Assembly: GCF_002282855.1 (NCBI RefSeq)
Contig: NZ_NRIR01000004.1
Span: forward strand, 62,001-126,000
Source: Paraferrimonas sedimenticola
GTDB lineage: Bacteria > Pseudomonadota > Gammaproteobacteria > Enterobacterales > Shewanellaceae
Direction of reading: 5' to 3'
Length of the DNA: 64,000 bases
Numbering within the stretch: the first letter of the stretch is position 1; each line of letters begins with the position of its first letter. The notes below the pieces were generated by a model that had not been told where the DNA came from, did not search any database, and saw nothing but the letters and a program-made list of their open reading frames with translations. This document shows, one piece after another, positions 55,193 through 64,000 of this stretch. The translations under genes were made by a program, and so were the position numbers.

Positions 55193-56476
55193 TTAAGACT
55201 GAGGTTTTTGTTTTAGCAGAGTAAATACAAATACTACGATAGCTGTCGGGATAACCCAACCCATAGATACATCGCTTAAACGCTGCACGAAAGACATATC
55301 CAGGCCAGCAGCTTTCATGCCGTCAATTAGACCGTAACAAAGGGCAAAAGCGAATACGACGCGGTGTGCTGTGACCGGGTCGGCAAAGCGGTCACGCAAC
55401 AGAGTTACGATTACCAGTGCCACAGCCACAGGGTAAACAGACACCAAAATTGGCACACTAATGGCGATTAGTTGAGTCAGCCCCACGTTGGCAATCACCG
55501 CACAAACCACAGAGAAAAGCACAACCAAAGGCTTGTATTCCAGTCGCTTAAAGGTTTCCGAGAAGAAGTCAGAACAGGCACTGATAAGACCCACAGCTGT
55601 GGTCAAACACGCCAAGGTCACTACCGCGGCCAGCATGACCAAACCAGGACCACCAAAGGCAGAGCTAACGTAAGCACTTAGGATTTGGCCACCGTTTTCC
55701 GCGTTAGGAGCAAGCTCAGCCGCTTGTGAGCCCAAGACAAATAGCGGCAAGTAAACCCCAGCCAAACCGATTGCAGCGATAACAGCGGCAATCACTAGGT
55801 AGCGGTTTTGCTGGTTTAGGTCGGTAATTTGCTTTTTGCGCAAAACGTCGATGATTAGCGCACCAAACACCACAGAAGCCAAAGCGTCCATGGTGTTGTA
55901 GCCCTCCAGCACACCGGCCACAAAAGCGCCTTCGGCAAAATTACCCGAGGCTGGCAGCGCATCGGCACCGTCGTAGAACATCACAGAAGTGGACAGGATC
56001 ATCAGCAGGATAATCATCACTGGCGTGAGGATCTTACCCACGGTATCTAACAGTCGTCCCGGGTACAGGGAGAGCACCATGGCCACCACGAAAAAGGCAC
56101 CTGTGTATAGGGCTTGGCTGGTCGCGTTGGCGTCGGCAAAGAAAGGCTTATAACCAATCTCGTAGGCGACCAAGCTGGTTCTTGGCGCAGCGAAAGCCGG
56201 GCCAATAATGATGAAAATCGCGGCAGTCACGGTAATTGCGACAACCGGCGGCAACAGACTCATAATGGTGCCATTGCCTTTGGCCACGGCAAACAAGGTG
56301 AGCAAAGGCAGTCCCACCGCGGTGAGCATAAAGCCCATCATGGCCATCGGCATTGCTTCACCACTCATGAGTCCAGCCAAAGGTGGGAAGATCAGGTTAC
56401 CGGCGCCCAAGAAAAAGGCGAATGTCATAAAGCCTAGGCCGAGAGTGTCAGCCAACGACAATTGATTCTGTTGCAA
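55193..56476 (-). CDS. brnQ: Branched-chain amino acid:cation symporter BrnQ
   Basis: A 427-residue carrier with 12 membrane helices for Leu, Ile and Val uptake with Na+ or H+. Family landmarks are FFLGAGNLIFPPLAG near the N-terminus, GPAFAAPRTSLVAYE and ISACSDFFSETFK. The short gap to xerD allows readthrough. The 222-bp gap 56477-56698 to the divergent trmN6 holds presumed promoters without a clear consensus. Confidence 0.95.
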   Translation of the reverse strand: MQQNQLSLADTLGLGFMTFAFFLGAGNLIFPPLAGLMSGEAMPMAMMGFMLTAVGLPLLTLFAVAKGNGTIMSLLPPVVAITVTAAIFIIIGPAFAAPRTSLVAYEIGYKPFFADANATSQALYTGAFFVVAMVLSLYPGRLLDTVGKILTPVMIILLMILSTSVMFYDGADALPASGNFAEGAFVAGVLEGYNTMDALASVVFGALIIDVLRKKQITDLNQQNRYLVIAAVIAAIGLAGVYLPLFVLGSQAAELAPNAENGGQILSAYVSSAFGGPGLVMLAAVVTLACLTTAVGLISACSDFFSETFKRLEYKPLVVLFSVVCAVIANVGLTQLIAISVPILVSVYPVAVALVIVTLLRDRFADPVTAHRVVFAFALCYGLIDGMKAAGLDMSFVQRLSDVSMGWVIPTAIVVFVFTLLKQKPQS

Positions 56477-56698
56477 AATTAACTCCGTAACGGATTGGAC
56501 TTAGCGGCTTGAATTACCAGGACTGGCTCGCTCGCCAAGTTAATAAAGTGTTCAAATGTAACGCATATGGTTCAAGAGATAACAGAGTTAATCCCGACAT
56601 TCAAGCTAAGCCGGCTTAACTCGAGCAAACAGTACTAAGCCCTCAACAAAGGGCTAACGCCTCCATTACAGCCGTGCTCTATTGGCGTCATAACCGCT

Positions 56699-57466
56699 GT
56701 GGCACTGATTTTCCGCCCTTTCTCGCGTAAACTAGCGCAGGTTGAACAAAGCATAGTAGGTTTGCCGTTGGGATTTCGATTTAAAGCCTTTAGCGTGGAT
56801 GACAGTGGATGCGGCATGAAAGTATCCACCGACTCTGTGTTGCTCGGGGCTTGGGCACAGCTCGACAAAGCGCAAAACCTATTGGACTTAGGTTGCGGTA
56901 GTGGGCTGTTGGCCCTGATGGCCGCTCAGCGCTCAAATGCACAAATCACGGCTATCGATATCGATTGGGATGCGCTTAAGTGTGCCCAAGCTAACTTCGA
57001 CGCCAGTCCCTGGCGCGAGCGACTGACTTTAATCGGAAAATCAGCGCAAGACTTTGCTCAAAGCAAGCAGCGTTTCGACCACATCATTTGCAACCCGCCC
57101 TACTTCGATAACGGCTTGTTGAGCCCAGATCCCAAGCGCGCCAAAGCTAGGCACACTGAGACTTTGAGTTTTGCCGAGCTGGCTCAAAGTCTGGCCAGCA
57201 GTTTGGCCACTGGGGGACGCGCCAGTTTGATTGTACCTCTGGACGCCGAATCGGCGTTGTTGAAGGAGTGCGCCAACGTAGGGCTGCACCCCTCCCGTCT
57301 AGTGGCGGTCAACTCCACCCCAAACAAAGCGCCTCATCGCGTGTTGATTGAGCTAACTAGTGCACCGGATCACTGCCAACGGGGCAAATTGCAGGTCTAT
57401 GACCAGCAACAAAATTACACCGCAGAGTTTGCGGCACTAACCAAATCCTTCTACCTCAAGTTATAA
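56699..57466 (+). CDS. trmN6: tRNA1(Val) (adenine(37)-N6)-methyltransferase TrmN6
   Basis: An AdoMet-dependent enzyme that methylates A37 of tRNA1-Val (YfiC). Visible motifs: MKVSTDSVLLGAW, the SAM-binding LLDLGCGSGLLALMAA, and the catalytic CNPPY for N6-adenine. The frame opens with GTG at 56699, but the family N-terminus begins near FRFKAFSVDD, so a TTG at 56762 (after AGTAGG) may be the true start, giving 234 residues. It neighbours srmB, as yfiC does in E. coli. Confidence 0.9.
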   Translation: MALIFRPFSRKLAQVEQSIVGLPLGFRFKAFSVDDSGCGMKVSTDSVLLGAWAQLDKAQNLLDLGCGSGLLALMAAQRSNAQITAIDIDWDALKCAQANFDASPWRERLTLIGKSAQDFAQSKQRFDHIICNPPYFDNGLLSPDPKRAKARHTETLSFAELAQSLASSLATGGRASLIVPLDAESALLKECANVGLHPSRLVAVNSTPNKAPHRVLIELTSAPDHCQRGKLQVYDQQQNYTAEFAALTKSFYLKL

Positions 57467-57513
57467 TGGTCGATTAACTCGCCAACTTGTTTCGTTTTAC
57501 TGGAAATTATTGA

Positions 57514-58737
57514 ATGTCTTTTGATCACCTGTTGTTAGATGCCAAATTGATGGCATCCCTTGAACGTATGGACCACCAACGTCCCACCACGATTCAGGAG
57601 TCCGTGCTACCTCTGGCGATGGATCAGCAAGACATTCTTGCCAGTGCGCCAACCGGTACCGGTAAAACCGCCGCTTTCTTGTTGCCAATTTTGCAGCACC
57701 TTATCGACTTTCCCCGTCGACGCCCAGGTCCTGCCCGTGCTTTGGTGCTAACCCCCACTCGTGAGCTGGCGGCGCAAATTCATCAGTACGCTTCGCACCT
57801 AGCACACCTCACTGAGCTCAAGATTGGCATTATCACGGGTGGTCAGGACTACCAACCTCAGCTCAAGCAGCTGGCCAAAAACATGGACTTGCTGGTAGCA
57901 ACTCCGGGGCGTTTGGTGGAATACATTGCCAACGAGTCTTTCTCCTTAGAACAAGTAGAAATCTTGGTGATCGACGAAGCGGATCGCATGCTCGACATGG
58001 GCTTTAGAGAAACCGTGAAGGACATTGCAACGGCGGCACTTAAGCGCCAGCAAACTATGCTGTTCTCCGCCACCTTAAACAGCCCGGGCGTTGAAGCCTT
58101 TGCCGATGCGCTGCTGGATAACCCGCAGCGCCTAGAAGCCAAACCACCTCGCCGCGAGAGCGGTAAAATCCATCAGTGGATGCATTTGGCCGACGACAAA
58201 GACCACAAGTTCGCGCTCTTGTGCCACTGGCTCAACCAAGAAGAAGTGACTCGCGCGATTGTGTTTGTCAAAAAACGCGAAACCGTGGCAGAGCTTGAGG
58301 GCAAGCTGCAATCGGCAGGGATCACCGCCGCATTCTTGCGCGGTGACATGGAGCAAAGAGACCGCTTCCGCGCTCTGTCTCGCTTGGTTAAAGGCGAAGC
58401 CAAAGTACTGATTGCCACCGACGTCGCCGCTCGCGGTATCGACGTCGAGAATATCTCCCACGTGATCAACTTCGACATGCCGCGCAAGGCCGACATTTAC
58501 GTGCATCGCATTGGCCGTACTGGTCGAGCCGGAGCCAAAGGCACTGCCATCTCTTTGGTCGAAGCTCACGACATCGGCGTCATTCCGAAAATTGAGCGCT
58601 TTACCGACCAAAACTTGAAGCGCCGTGTCATCGCTGAATTGCGCCCAAAGCACAAAGAAGCCAAGGCCCCCACCAAGAAAAAGGTCAAGAAGAAAGGTGC
58701 CGCTAAAACCAAGCGCAAAGCCAAGAGTAAGAAATGA
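57514..58737 (+). CDS. srmB: DEAD-box RNA helicase SrmB
   Basis: A 407-residue helicase for early 50S ribosome assembly. All motifs are present: the Q motif region, SAPTGTGKT, PTRELA, TPGRL, DEAD (VIDEADRMLDMG), SAT, and HRIGRTGRAG. The start MSFDHLLLDAKLMASLERM fits SrmB, and the strongly basic Lys-rich tail (KKKVKKKGAAKTKRKAKSKK) should bind RNA. It is beside trmN6, as in relatives. Confidence 0.94.
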   Translation: MSFDHLLLDAKLMASLERMDHQRPTTIQESVLPLAMDQQDILASAPTGTGKTAAFLLPILQHLIDFPRRRPGPARALVLTPTRELAAQIHQYASHLAHLTELKIGIITGGQDYQPQLKQLAKNMDLLVATPGRLVEYIANESFSLEQVEILVIDEADRMLDMGFRETVKDIATAALKRQQTMLFSATLNSPGVEAFADALLDNPQRLEAKPPRRESGKIHQWMHLADDKDHKFALLCHWLNQEEVTRAIVFVKKRETVAELEGKLQSAGITAAFLRGDMEQRDRFRALSRLVKGEAKVLIATDVAARGIDVENISHVINFDMPRKADIYVHRIGRTGRAGAKGTAISLVEAHDIGVIPKIERFTDQNLKRRVIAELRPKHKEAKAPTKKKVKKKGAAKTKRKAKSKK

Positions 58738-58744
58738 TTACAAA

Positions 58745-58776
58745 TCCGCGGCAATGGGCTGTCCCATCGCCGCGGA
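58745..58776 (+). terminator. Hairpin after srmB
   Basis: A two-part stem, TCCGCGG/CCGCGGA and ATGGG/CCCAT, with a small loop. No T run follows, so terminator activity is uncertain. A TATAAC-like -10 lies shortly after, possibly for the RND operon. Confidence 0.5.
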
Positions 58777-58887
58777 AGCTATGGTATAACAGCAACAATC
58801 TTACCGAGTACTAATATTAAAATTCTCACCGGAAGATTGGATCGACAATAAGTCGAGAAGCAACTGGATTGGAACACGAGACTTAAG

Positions 58888-60081
58888 ATGCACATATACC
58901 TACGAAGAGCGATGCCGTTTCTCATCATCGCCGGCGCAATTGTTGGTGCCGCCGCCTTAGTTGCGAGCAAGCAAGGGCCAGAAACCGAACCTAAGCAGGT
59001 TAAAGCCCCTATTATCGAAGTGGCTCCGGTAGAGCTGCAAGACATCTACTTCAGCATTGACACCTACGGCACTGTTAATCCCAAAGTTAAAACCCAGCTG
59101 GTCGCCGAAGTCTCCGGTCGACTCGTCGACGTATCCGATAACTTTGTTGCCGGCGCCATGGTCAAAAAAGGCGACGTTTTGGCGGTTATTGAGCCCGCCG
59201 ATTATCAAGCAGACCTGATGCAAGCCCAAGCCAGCTTGGCGCAAGCCACTGCCCGTTTGGAAGAAGAAGTGGCCCAAGGCCGTGTAGCGGAAGAAAACTG
59301 GCGCGGTGTCACCAGCCAAGTCCCCACTGAATTGGCGTTGCGCATTCCGCAGCGCAAGCAAGAAGAAGCCAACGTACGATTTGCCGAAGCCGCCTTGGCT
59401 CGAGCTCAGCGCAACCTTGACCGCACCACAATTCGCGCCCCCTTCGATGGTCTCATTCGAGCTCGCAACGTCGATTTGGGTCAGTTTATTAATACCGGTG
59501 TGAATCTGGGACAGCTTTACTCCACTCGCATCGCCGAGGTTCGCCTGCCACTGACCAGTGACGAATTGGCTTATCTGCAATCTATCTCGAATCCAGATAC
59601 CAGTGTTGAGCTAAACACGGAACTGGCGGGACAGCCGGTGAGCTGGAAAGGCCAAATCACGCGTAGCGAAAACGTCATCGATACCGAGAACCGTATGGTG
59701 TACTTGGTAGCCGAAGTGAACGACCCATACCTGCGCAAAAAAGACAGCCACGAAATGCCGCTTAAGTTTGGCAGTTTCGTTACTGCCAGCATCAAAGGCC
59801 GTCCATTAACCCAAGTGGCCATTTTGCCACGTCACTTGGTGGAGGACGGCCAAATCGCTTTGGTAAAAGACGACAACACTATTGAGTATCGCGACGTCAC
59901 CATAGCTCGCAGCGACTTGGATTCGGTTTACATCGACTCTGGCTTAAACGCCGGTGACCGTGTAGCCATGACAGTCTTGAACAGCATGGAAGAAGGTATG
60001 ACAGTGCGCGTACTAGGTGAAGATAATGCTGATGCAGAGTCTGACAATGTGACCGAGGTTGCGGCCAAGGGAGCTAACTAA
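58888..60081 (+). CDS. RND efflux periplasmic adaptor (membrane fusion protein)
   Basis: A 397-residue HlyD/AcrA-family adaptor. One N-terminal helix (MPFLIIAGAIVGAAALVASK) anchors it; the lipoyl halves are near VNPKVKTQLVAEVSGRLVDV and TTIRAPFDGLIRARNVDLGQ. A helical hairpin of LMQAQASLAQATARLEEEVA type and beta-barrel and membrane-proximal domains (AGDRVAMTVLNSMEEGMTVRV) follow. It is two bases before the RND pump gene. Substrate unknown. Confidence 0.92.
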   Translation: MHIYLRRAMPFLIIAGAIVGAAALVASKQGPETEPKQVKAPIIEVAPVELQDIYFSIDTYGTVNPKVKTQLVAEVSGRLVDVSDNFVAGAMVKKGDVLAVIEPADYQADLMQAQASLAQATARLEEEVAQGRVAEENWRGVTSQVPTELALRIPQRKQEEANVRFAEAALARAQRNLDRTTIRAPFDGLIRARNVDLGQFINTGVNLGQLYSTRIAEVRLPLTSDELAYLQSISNPDTSVELNTELAGQPVSWKGQITRSENVIDTENRMVYLVAEVNDPYLRKKDSHEMPLKFGSFVTASIKGRPLTQVAILPRHLVEDGQIALVKDDNTIEYRDVTIARSDLDSVYIDSGLNAGDRVAMTVLNSMEEGMTVRVLGEDNADAESDNVTEVAAKGAN

Positions 60082-60083
60082 GC

Positions 60084-63000
60084 ATGGATACCCAAAAAGG
60101 CATTATTGCTTGGTTTGCGCGAAACAGCGTCGCCGCCAACCTATTGATGATCATTCTGTTAGTGGGGGGCTTGTTTGGTGCCCTGACCATTAACAAAGAA
60201 GTGTTTCCAAGCTTTGAGTTAAACCTAGTTCAAGTGAACGTGGCCTATCCTGGCGCGGCCCCGCAGGAAATCGAAGAAGGCATCAATATCAAGATCGAAG
60301 AACAGATCAAGGATATCGATGGCATTAAGAAGATGACCTCCGTGGCTCGCGAAGGCGTGGGTCAGGTCACTGTTGAAGTGGAGAACGAGTATTCGCCCAA
60401 GGAAGTTTTGGACGAAATGAAGCTGCGTATCGACGCCATTTCAACCTTCCCAGAAAACATCGAACGCCCGCGCATCTTTCGAATAAAACCCAAGTCCAAC
60501 GTGCTGTGGATGTCGGTATATGGCGACCTTACCCGTACCGAGATGAAGGAATTGGGCAAGCAAATTCGCGACGAAGTCACCAACCTGCCCGGTATTACCA
60601 ACACGGATTTTTGGGGTGCACGCCCTTACGAGATCGCTATTGAAGTGTCAGAAGATCGCCTGCGCGAATACGGCCTTAGCTTTGAGCAAGTGGCACAAGC
60701 GGTTCGCGCCAGCTCGCTTGACCTGCCTGGCGGCTCTATTAAAGCCCAGGCCGGCGACATCTTACTGCGCACTAAGGGACAGAAATACTACGGCGATGAC
60801 TTCGCTCAAGTAGTGGTTAAAACCCGCCCTGACGGCAGTCGCATCATGCTTCCAGAAGTGGCTACCATTCGCGATGATTTTGAAGAGGGCTTGGCTTACA
60901 CTCGCTTTAACGGCGAACCTGCGGTAACCGTCCAAATCAATAGTGTTGACGATCAAAGTGCTCTGGCCATCAGCCAAACCATTAAACGCTACATCGAAGA
61001 ACGCCGCGATACGCTACCAGCGGGTGCCGAATTAGACATCTGGTTAGACTTGACCCACTACCTGTCGGGCCGTCTGAACATGATGCTATCTAACATGGCC
61101 GGCGGTGCGATTTTGGTATTCGTGGTGCTGGCGTTGTTCCTCAACGTCAAACTGGCGTTTTGGGTGATTGTCGGTCTGCCAGTTTGTTTCTTGGGCGCCG
61201 TGTTGATCATGCCCATGTCCTTCATGGGCCTGTCTATCAATCTGCTCAGTCTGTTTGGCTTTATTCTGGTGCTCGGGATCGTGGTGGACGATGCCATTGT
61301 TATCGGCGAGAGCGCCTATACCGCCATTGAACGGGAAGGACACTCGGTGGACAGCGTAGTGCGCGGTACCAAACGAGTAGCGGTACCGGCAATCTTTGGG
61401 GTACTGACTACCATAGCCGCGTTTGCCCCTATGGTGATGGTGTCTGGACCCATGGGCAGCATCTGGCAGTCCATTGGCTTTGTGGTGATCCTGTGTCTGA
61501 TGTTCTCCATCGTTGAATCCAAGTTGATTCTGCCGGCTCACTTATCGCACATGAAGCTGGCCAAGCCCAAGCCGTTCGAGGAATACAACTGGTTCACCCA
61601 ACGAAAAATCATGTTCAACCAAGCGTTTAATCGCTTTGTCCAAGAGAAGTACCGTCCGTTTGTCAGCTGGTGTTTAAACAACCGCTACACAGTGCTGTCG
61701 TCCTTCATTGCCGTACTGATTTTGTCGGTGGCTTTGGTGGCGAGTGGTAAAGTGCGCTGGGTATTCTTCCCCGACATTCCGCAAGACTTTTTGCAGGTGC
61801 GCATTGAAATGGATGAAGGTGTGTCTGAACAGACTACCTTCAACGCTCTGCGACAAGTTGAAGACGCCTTGTATCGCATGAACGATCAGATGGGGCAGGA
61901 ATTGCCGACTGAGCCGGTGAAACACACCTTTGTCAACATGTCGAGCCGCACCAGTGCTTTCATGTTTGTTGAACTCTATAAGATGGAGGATTTGGGGGTC
62001 ACAGGCACTCAAATCGCCAATGCCTGGCGCGACCAGTTACCCGAGCTCGCCGGTGCCAAGAAAGTCGATATCCAAAGTTCCGGTAATCAGGGTGGTGGTG
62101 CTATCTCCTTCCGTCTGGTTTCCAGCGATTTGGAGCAATTGGCCCGTGCCGCTGATGAACTCAAACGGGAGCTTCGAGACTACACTGGGGTATTTGATAT
62201 CTCGGACAACTACTCATCTGGCTCGGATGAGATTCGCCTTAAAATTTTACCTCAAGGTGAAGCACTGGGAATTAGCCTAAGCGACTTAGCCCAGCAAGTG
62301 CGATACGCCTTCTACGGCTTTGAAGCGCAGCGTATTTTGCGCAACAAAGAAGAAGTGAAAGTCATGGTGCGCTATCCGTTGGAGCAGCGTCGCACCATTG
62401 GCCACTTGGAGAATATGCGCATTCGCACCCCGCAAGGCCAAATGGTGCCCTTCTCCTACATTGCCGAAATTGAGCAGTCGGAAAGCTTCTCGTCCATTAC
62501 TCGAGTCGATGGCAAGCGCGCTATTACCATTAGTGCCAACGCCGACAAAGCCGTGGTCGAGCCGTCAAAGGTCACCAAAGACATTCTGGAGCGAGTGATC
62601 CCGGCGATGCAGGAACGCTACCCCGATGTCACCAGTGAGCTCGATGGCAGTAGTGCGGATGAGGCCACTGCTATGGTGGCGCTGATTCAAGGGGCCTTCT
62701 TCGCCTTGTTCACCATCTACGCCTTGATGGCCATTCCACTGAAATCCTACAGTCAACCGCTGATCATCATGTCGGTGATTCCGTTTGGCATTATTGGTGC
62801 GGTAATCGGCCACTTAGTCCGCGGTTTAGACGTCAGTATTCTGAGTTTGATGGGGATTGTGGCGCTGGCAGGTGTTGTGGTTAACGACTCGCTGATCCTA
62901 GTGGACTTCGTCAACAAAGCCCGCAAGCAAGGTATGGCGATTGTCGATGCGGCGATTAATGCCGGCTGTGAGCGCTTTAGGGCCATCATCCTGACCTCGC

Positions 63001-63221
63001 TGACCACCTTCTTTGGCTTAGTGCCAATCATGTTTGAAACCAGTTTGCAGGCGCAAGTGGTGATACCTATGGCCACCTCTTTGGCCTTCGGTATCGTATT
63101 CTCCACCGTGGTGACCTTGATTTTGATCCCTGTGCTGTACATCGCATTGGACGATCTCAAACGTTTAACTCGATGGTGGTGGCGGCCCAATCGAGAATCG
63201 CAACAAACTGTTAACCAATAA
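60084..63221 (+). CDS. RND family efflux transporter, inner-membrane pump
   Basis: A 1045-residue proton-driven pump with 12 helices and two large periplasmic loops. It begins GIIAWFARNSVAANLLMIIL; the proton-relay Asp pair is in TM4 (LGIVVDDAIVIGESAY). The repeated-half architecture and the ANADKAVVEPSKVTKDI region fit the AcrB/MdtBC-like HAE superfamily, in a branch lacking the typical AcrB N-terminus. No outer-membrane factor is encoded next to it, so a TolC homologue elsewhere is expected. A terminator follows. Confidence 0.93.
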   Translation: MDTQKGIIAWFARNSVAANLLMIILLVGGLFGALTINKEVFPSFELNLVQVNVAYPGAAPQEIEEGINIKIEEQIKDIDGIKKMTSVAREGVGQVTVEVENEYSPKEVLDEMKLRIDAISTFPENIERPRIFRIKPKSNVLWMSVYGDLTRTEMKELGKQIRDEVTNLPGITNTDFWGARPYEIAIEVSEDRLREYGLSFEQVAQAVRASSLDLPGGSIKAQAGDILLRTKGQKYYGDDFAQVVVKTRPDGSRIMLPEVATIRDDFEEGLAYTRFNGEPAVTVQINSVDDQSALAISQTIKRYIEERRDTLPAGAELDIWLDLTHYLSGRLNMMLSNMAGGAILVFVVLALFLNVKLAFWVIVGLPVCFLGAVLIMPMSFMGLSINLLSLFGFILVLGIVVDDAIVIGESAYTAIEREGHSVDSVVRGTKRVAVPAIFGVLTTIAAFAPMVMVSGPMGSIWQSIGFVVILCLMFSIVESKLILPAHLSHMKLAKPKPFEEYNWFTQRKIMFNQAFNRFVQEKYRPFVSWCLNNRYTVLSSFIAVLILSVALVASGKVRWVFFPDIPQDFLQVRIEMDEGVSEQTTFNALRQVEDALYRMNDQMGQELPTEPVKHTFVNMSSRTSAFMFVELYKMEDLGVTGTQIANAWRDQLPELAGAKKVDIQSSGNQGGGAISFRLVSSDLEQLARAADELKRELRDYTGVFDISDNYSSGSDEIRLKILPQGEALGISLSDLAQQVRYAFYGFEAQRILRNKEEVKVMVRYPLEQRRTIGHLENMRIRTPQGQMVPFSYIAEIEQSESFSSITRVDGKRAITISANADKAVVEPSKVTKDILERVIPAMQERYPDVTSELDGSSADEATAMVALIQGAFFALFTIYALMAIPLKSYSQPLIIMSVIPFGIIGAVIGHLVRGLDVSILSLMGIVALAGVVVNDSLILVDFVNKARKQGMAIVDAAINAGCERFRAIILTSLTTFFGLVPIMFETSLQAQVVIPMATSLAFGIVFSTVVTLILIPVLYIALDDLKRLTRWWWRPNRESQQTVNQ

Positions 63222-63225
63222 CGCA

Positions 63226-63253
63226 AAAAAGCGGGGCTAATGTCCCGCTTTTT
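63226..63253 (+). terminator. Terminator of the RND operon
   Basis: GCGGG (63231-63235) with CCCGC (63244-63248), extended by A/T pairs, then a T run. It starts five bases past the pump stop codon. Confidence 0.88.
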
Positions 63254-63340
63254 CATGCCAGTCGCCTTGCTTTTCGCTTTTGTTGATCGCCGTGCTAGGA
63301 TGTTACCTCGCTGTACAAATATAACAATTTTGCAAGCTAG

Positions 63341-64000
63341 ATGTTTACCTCGCGCGGACTCAATACACAAGATTTCAACTCGCTCCAGCAATTGCTTCAT
63401 CCGGTACTTTGGAGCAAGCGCCGGATGGGTTTACTGCTGTTTGTCTGCCTGAGTGTCATCGCCATTGTCTGCTATGGTGTGGTTCGCTTAAACAACGCCC
63501 AAACTCAGCTCGAAAAGCGCCATTGGGCCGATCACAGCTTTAATCAACTGCAAACCGTAGCCAATATGACCTCGGAAGAAATGGGCAACCAGATCCGTCG
63601 CACCGGATTCTTCGCCTCTTCTTCATTGCTGAGCAACTACCTCAATTACCCCAACGAAACTAACCAAGAGCGTCTGCAAGCTAACTGGGAATACTACACA
63701 GAGCAGCTGGCCAGTATGCAGGGGCTGGCGTTTTACGACCTCAACGGTAATCTCGAGCTAAGTACCACCAACGACTTCATGCCACAAAAGCTTGAAGCAA
63801 AGGTGATCAATGACAGTGCTCTGCTGGCCAACCAGACCTTCTACACCTCAGAAATGCAGCTTCACCCCATCGATGGAAAAGACACGCCTCTGTTCTATTT
63901 GGTCAATCTGATGGAAACCACGCCGGGAATGGATAGAGGTTACTTCGTACATTACATTTCCGCTGAGCAAGTGCTGGGAACCGCGGCACCTTACTTAGCG
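63341..64000 (+). CDS. Membrane-anchored sensor protein (5' part only)
   Basis: The frame is open from an ATG at 63341 to the window end, 220 residues with no stop. Residues about 30-48 (GLLLFVCLSVIAIVCYGVV) form one membrane helix. Beyond it a soluble, presumably periplasmic domain begins with a helix (NNAQTQLEKRHWADHSFNQL) and contains LAFYDLNGNLELSTTNDFMP, a PAS/Cache-like pattern. This layout is that of histidine kinases, diguanylate cyclases or chemoreceptors; the output domain is outside the window. No strong ribosome site precedes the ATG, so a start 28 codons later (MGLLLFVCL) remains possible. Confidence 0.7.
   Translation, partial: MFTSRGLNTQDFNSLQQLLHPVLWSKRRMGLLLFVCLSVIAIVCYGVVRLNNAQTQLEKRHWADHSFNQLQTVANMTSEEMGNQIRRTGFFASSSLLSNYLNYPNETNQERLQANWEYYTEQLASMQGLAFYDLNGNLELSTTNDFMPQKLEAKVINDSALLANQTFYTSEMQLHPIDGKDTPLFYLVNLMETTPGMDRGYFVHYISAEQVLGTAAPYLA

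Overview
The window is chromosomal DNA from a marine-type gammaproteobacterium, most likely an alteromonad near Shewanella and Ferrimonas. This is inferred from gene order and protein resemblance, not from a search. Three signs point there: the gcvPHT/ubiI/ubiH/ygfB block facing zapA/6S RNA/ygfA/rpiA; a periplasmic nitrate reductase made only of NapD, NapA and NapB, with no NapC/G/H; and a brnQ/xerD/dsbC/recJ block with prfB/lysS nearby. There is no rRNA, tRNA, CRISPR array, prophage or intact insertion sequence. The stretch is mostly core genome with small accessory inserts.

Layout. 1-1.4 kb: end of a CDGSH/FMN glutamate-synthase-like protein and a truncated haemoglobin. 1.5-6.4 kb: an unusual NTPase/winged-helix regulator facing acuI, then a YfcC-type carrier. 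6.4-6.6 kb: a small palindromic repeat with an expanded 9-bp tandem repeat. 6.6-9.1 kb: a TetR regulator facing an NmrA-like oxidoreductase and an internally duplicated protein of unknown function. 9.2-10.4 kb: two small membrane proteins, one only 35 residues long. 10.4-18.0 kb: glycine cleavage system and ubiquinone hydroxylases, on the minus strand. 18.2-20.0 kb: zapA, 6S RNA, ygfA, rpiA. 20.0-27.6 kb: accessory genes (membrane GDPD, exported glutathione peroxidase, two TonB_C-domain paralogues, aldehyde dehydrogenase with TetR, CsgD-like regulator). 27.8-30.1 kb: serA, ygfZ. 30.2-34.4 kb: ABC/FtsX/AttH operon. 34.4-37.8 kb: napDAB with FNR-like and NarP-like sites. 37.8-42.7 kb: cytochrome P460, ferredoxin reductase, a META lipoprotein, aroG, a dicarboxylate/amino-acid symporter. 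43.0-44.7 kb: tandem outer-membrane barrel paralogues. 45.0-47.6 kb: lysS and prfB with its programmed frameshift. 47.8-51.6 kb: aminopeptidase P, EAL-HDOD protein, orphan TonB. 51.6-56.5 kb: recJ, dsbC, xerD, brnQ. 56.7-63.2 kb: trmN6, srmB, an RND efflux pair. 63.3 kb to the end: start of a membrane sensor.

How the genes connect. Housekeeping units are one-carbon metabolism (gcv, ygfA, serA), quinone synthesis (ubiI, ubiH), translation (lysS, prfB) and recombination/redox folding (xerD, dsbC, recJ). Respiratory flexibility shows in napDAB and a neighbouring c-type cytochrome. No large new system is evident. The best leads are the STAND/GNAT-like/OmpR-type regulator, the TonB_C paralogue pair, the duplicated beta-rich protein co-expressed with NmrA, and the 35-residue membrane protein.
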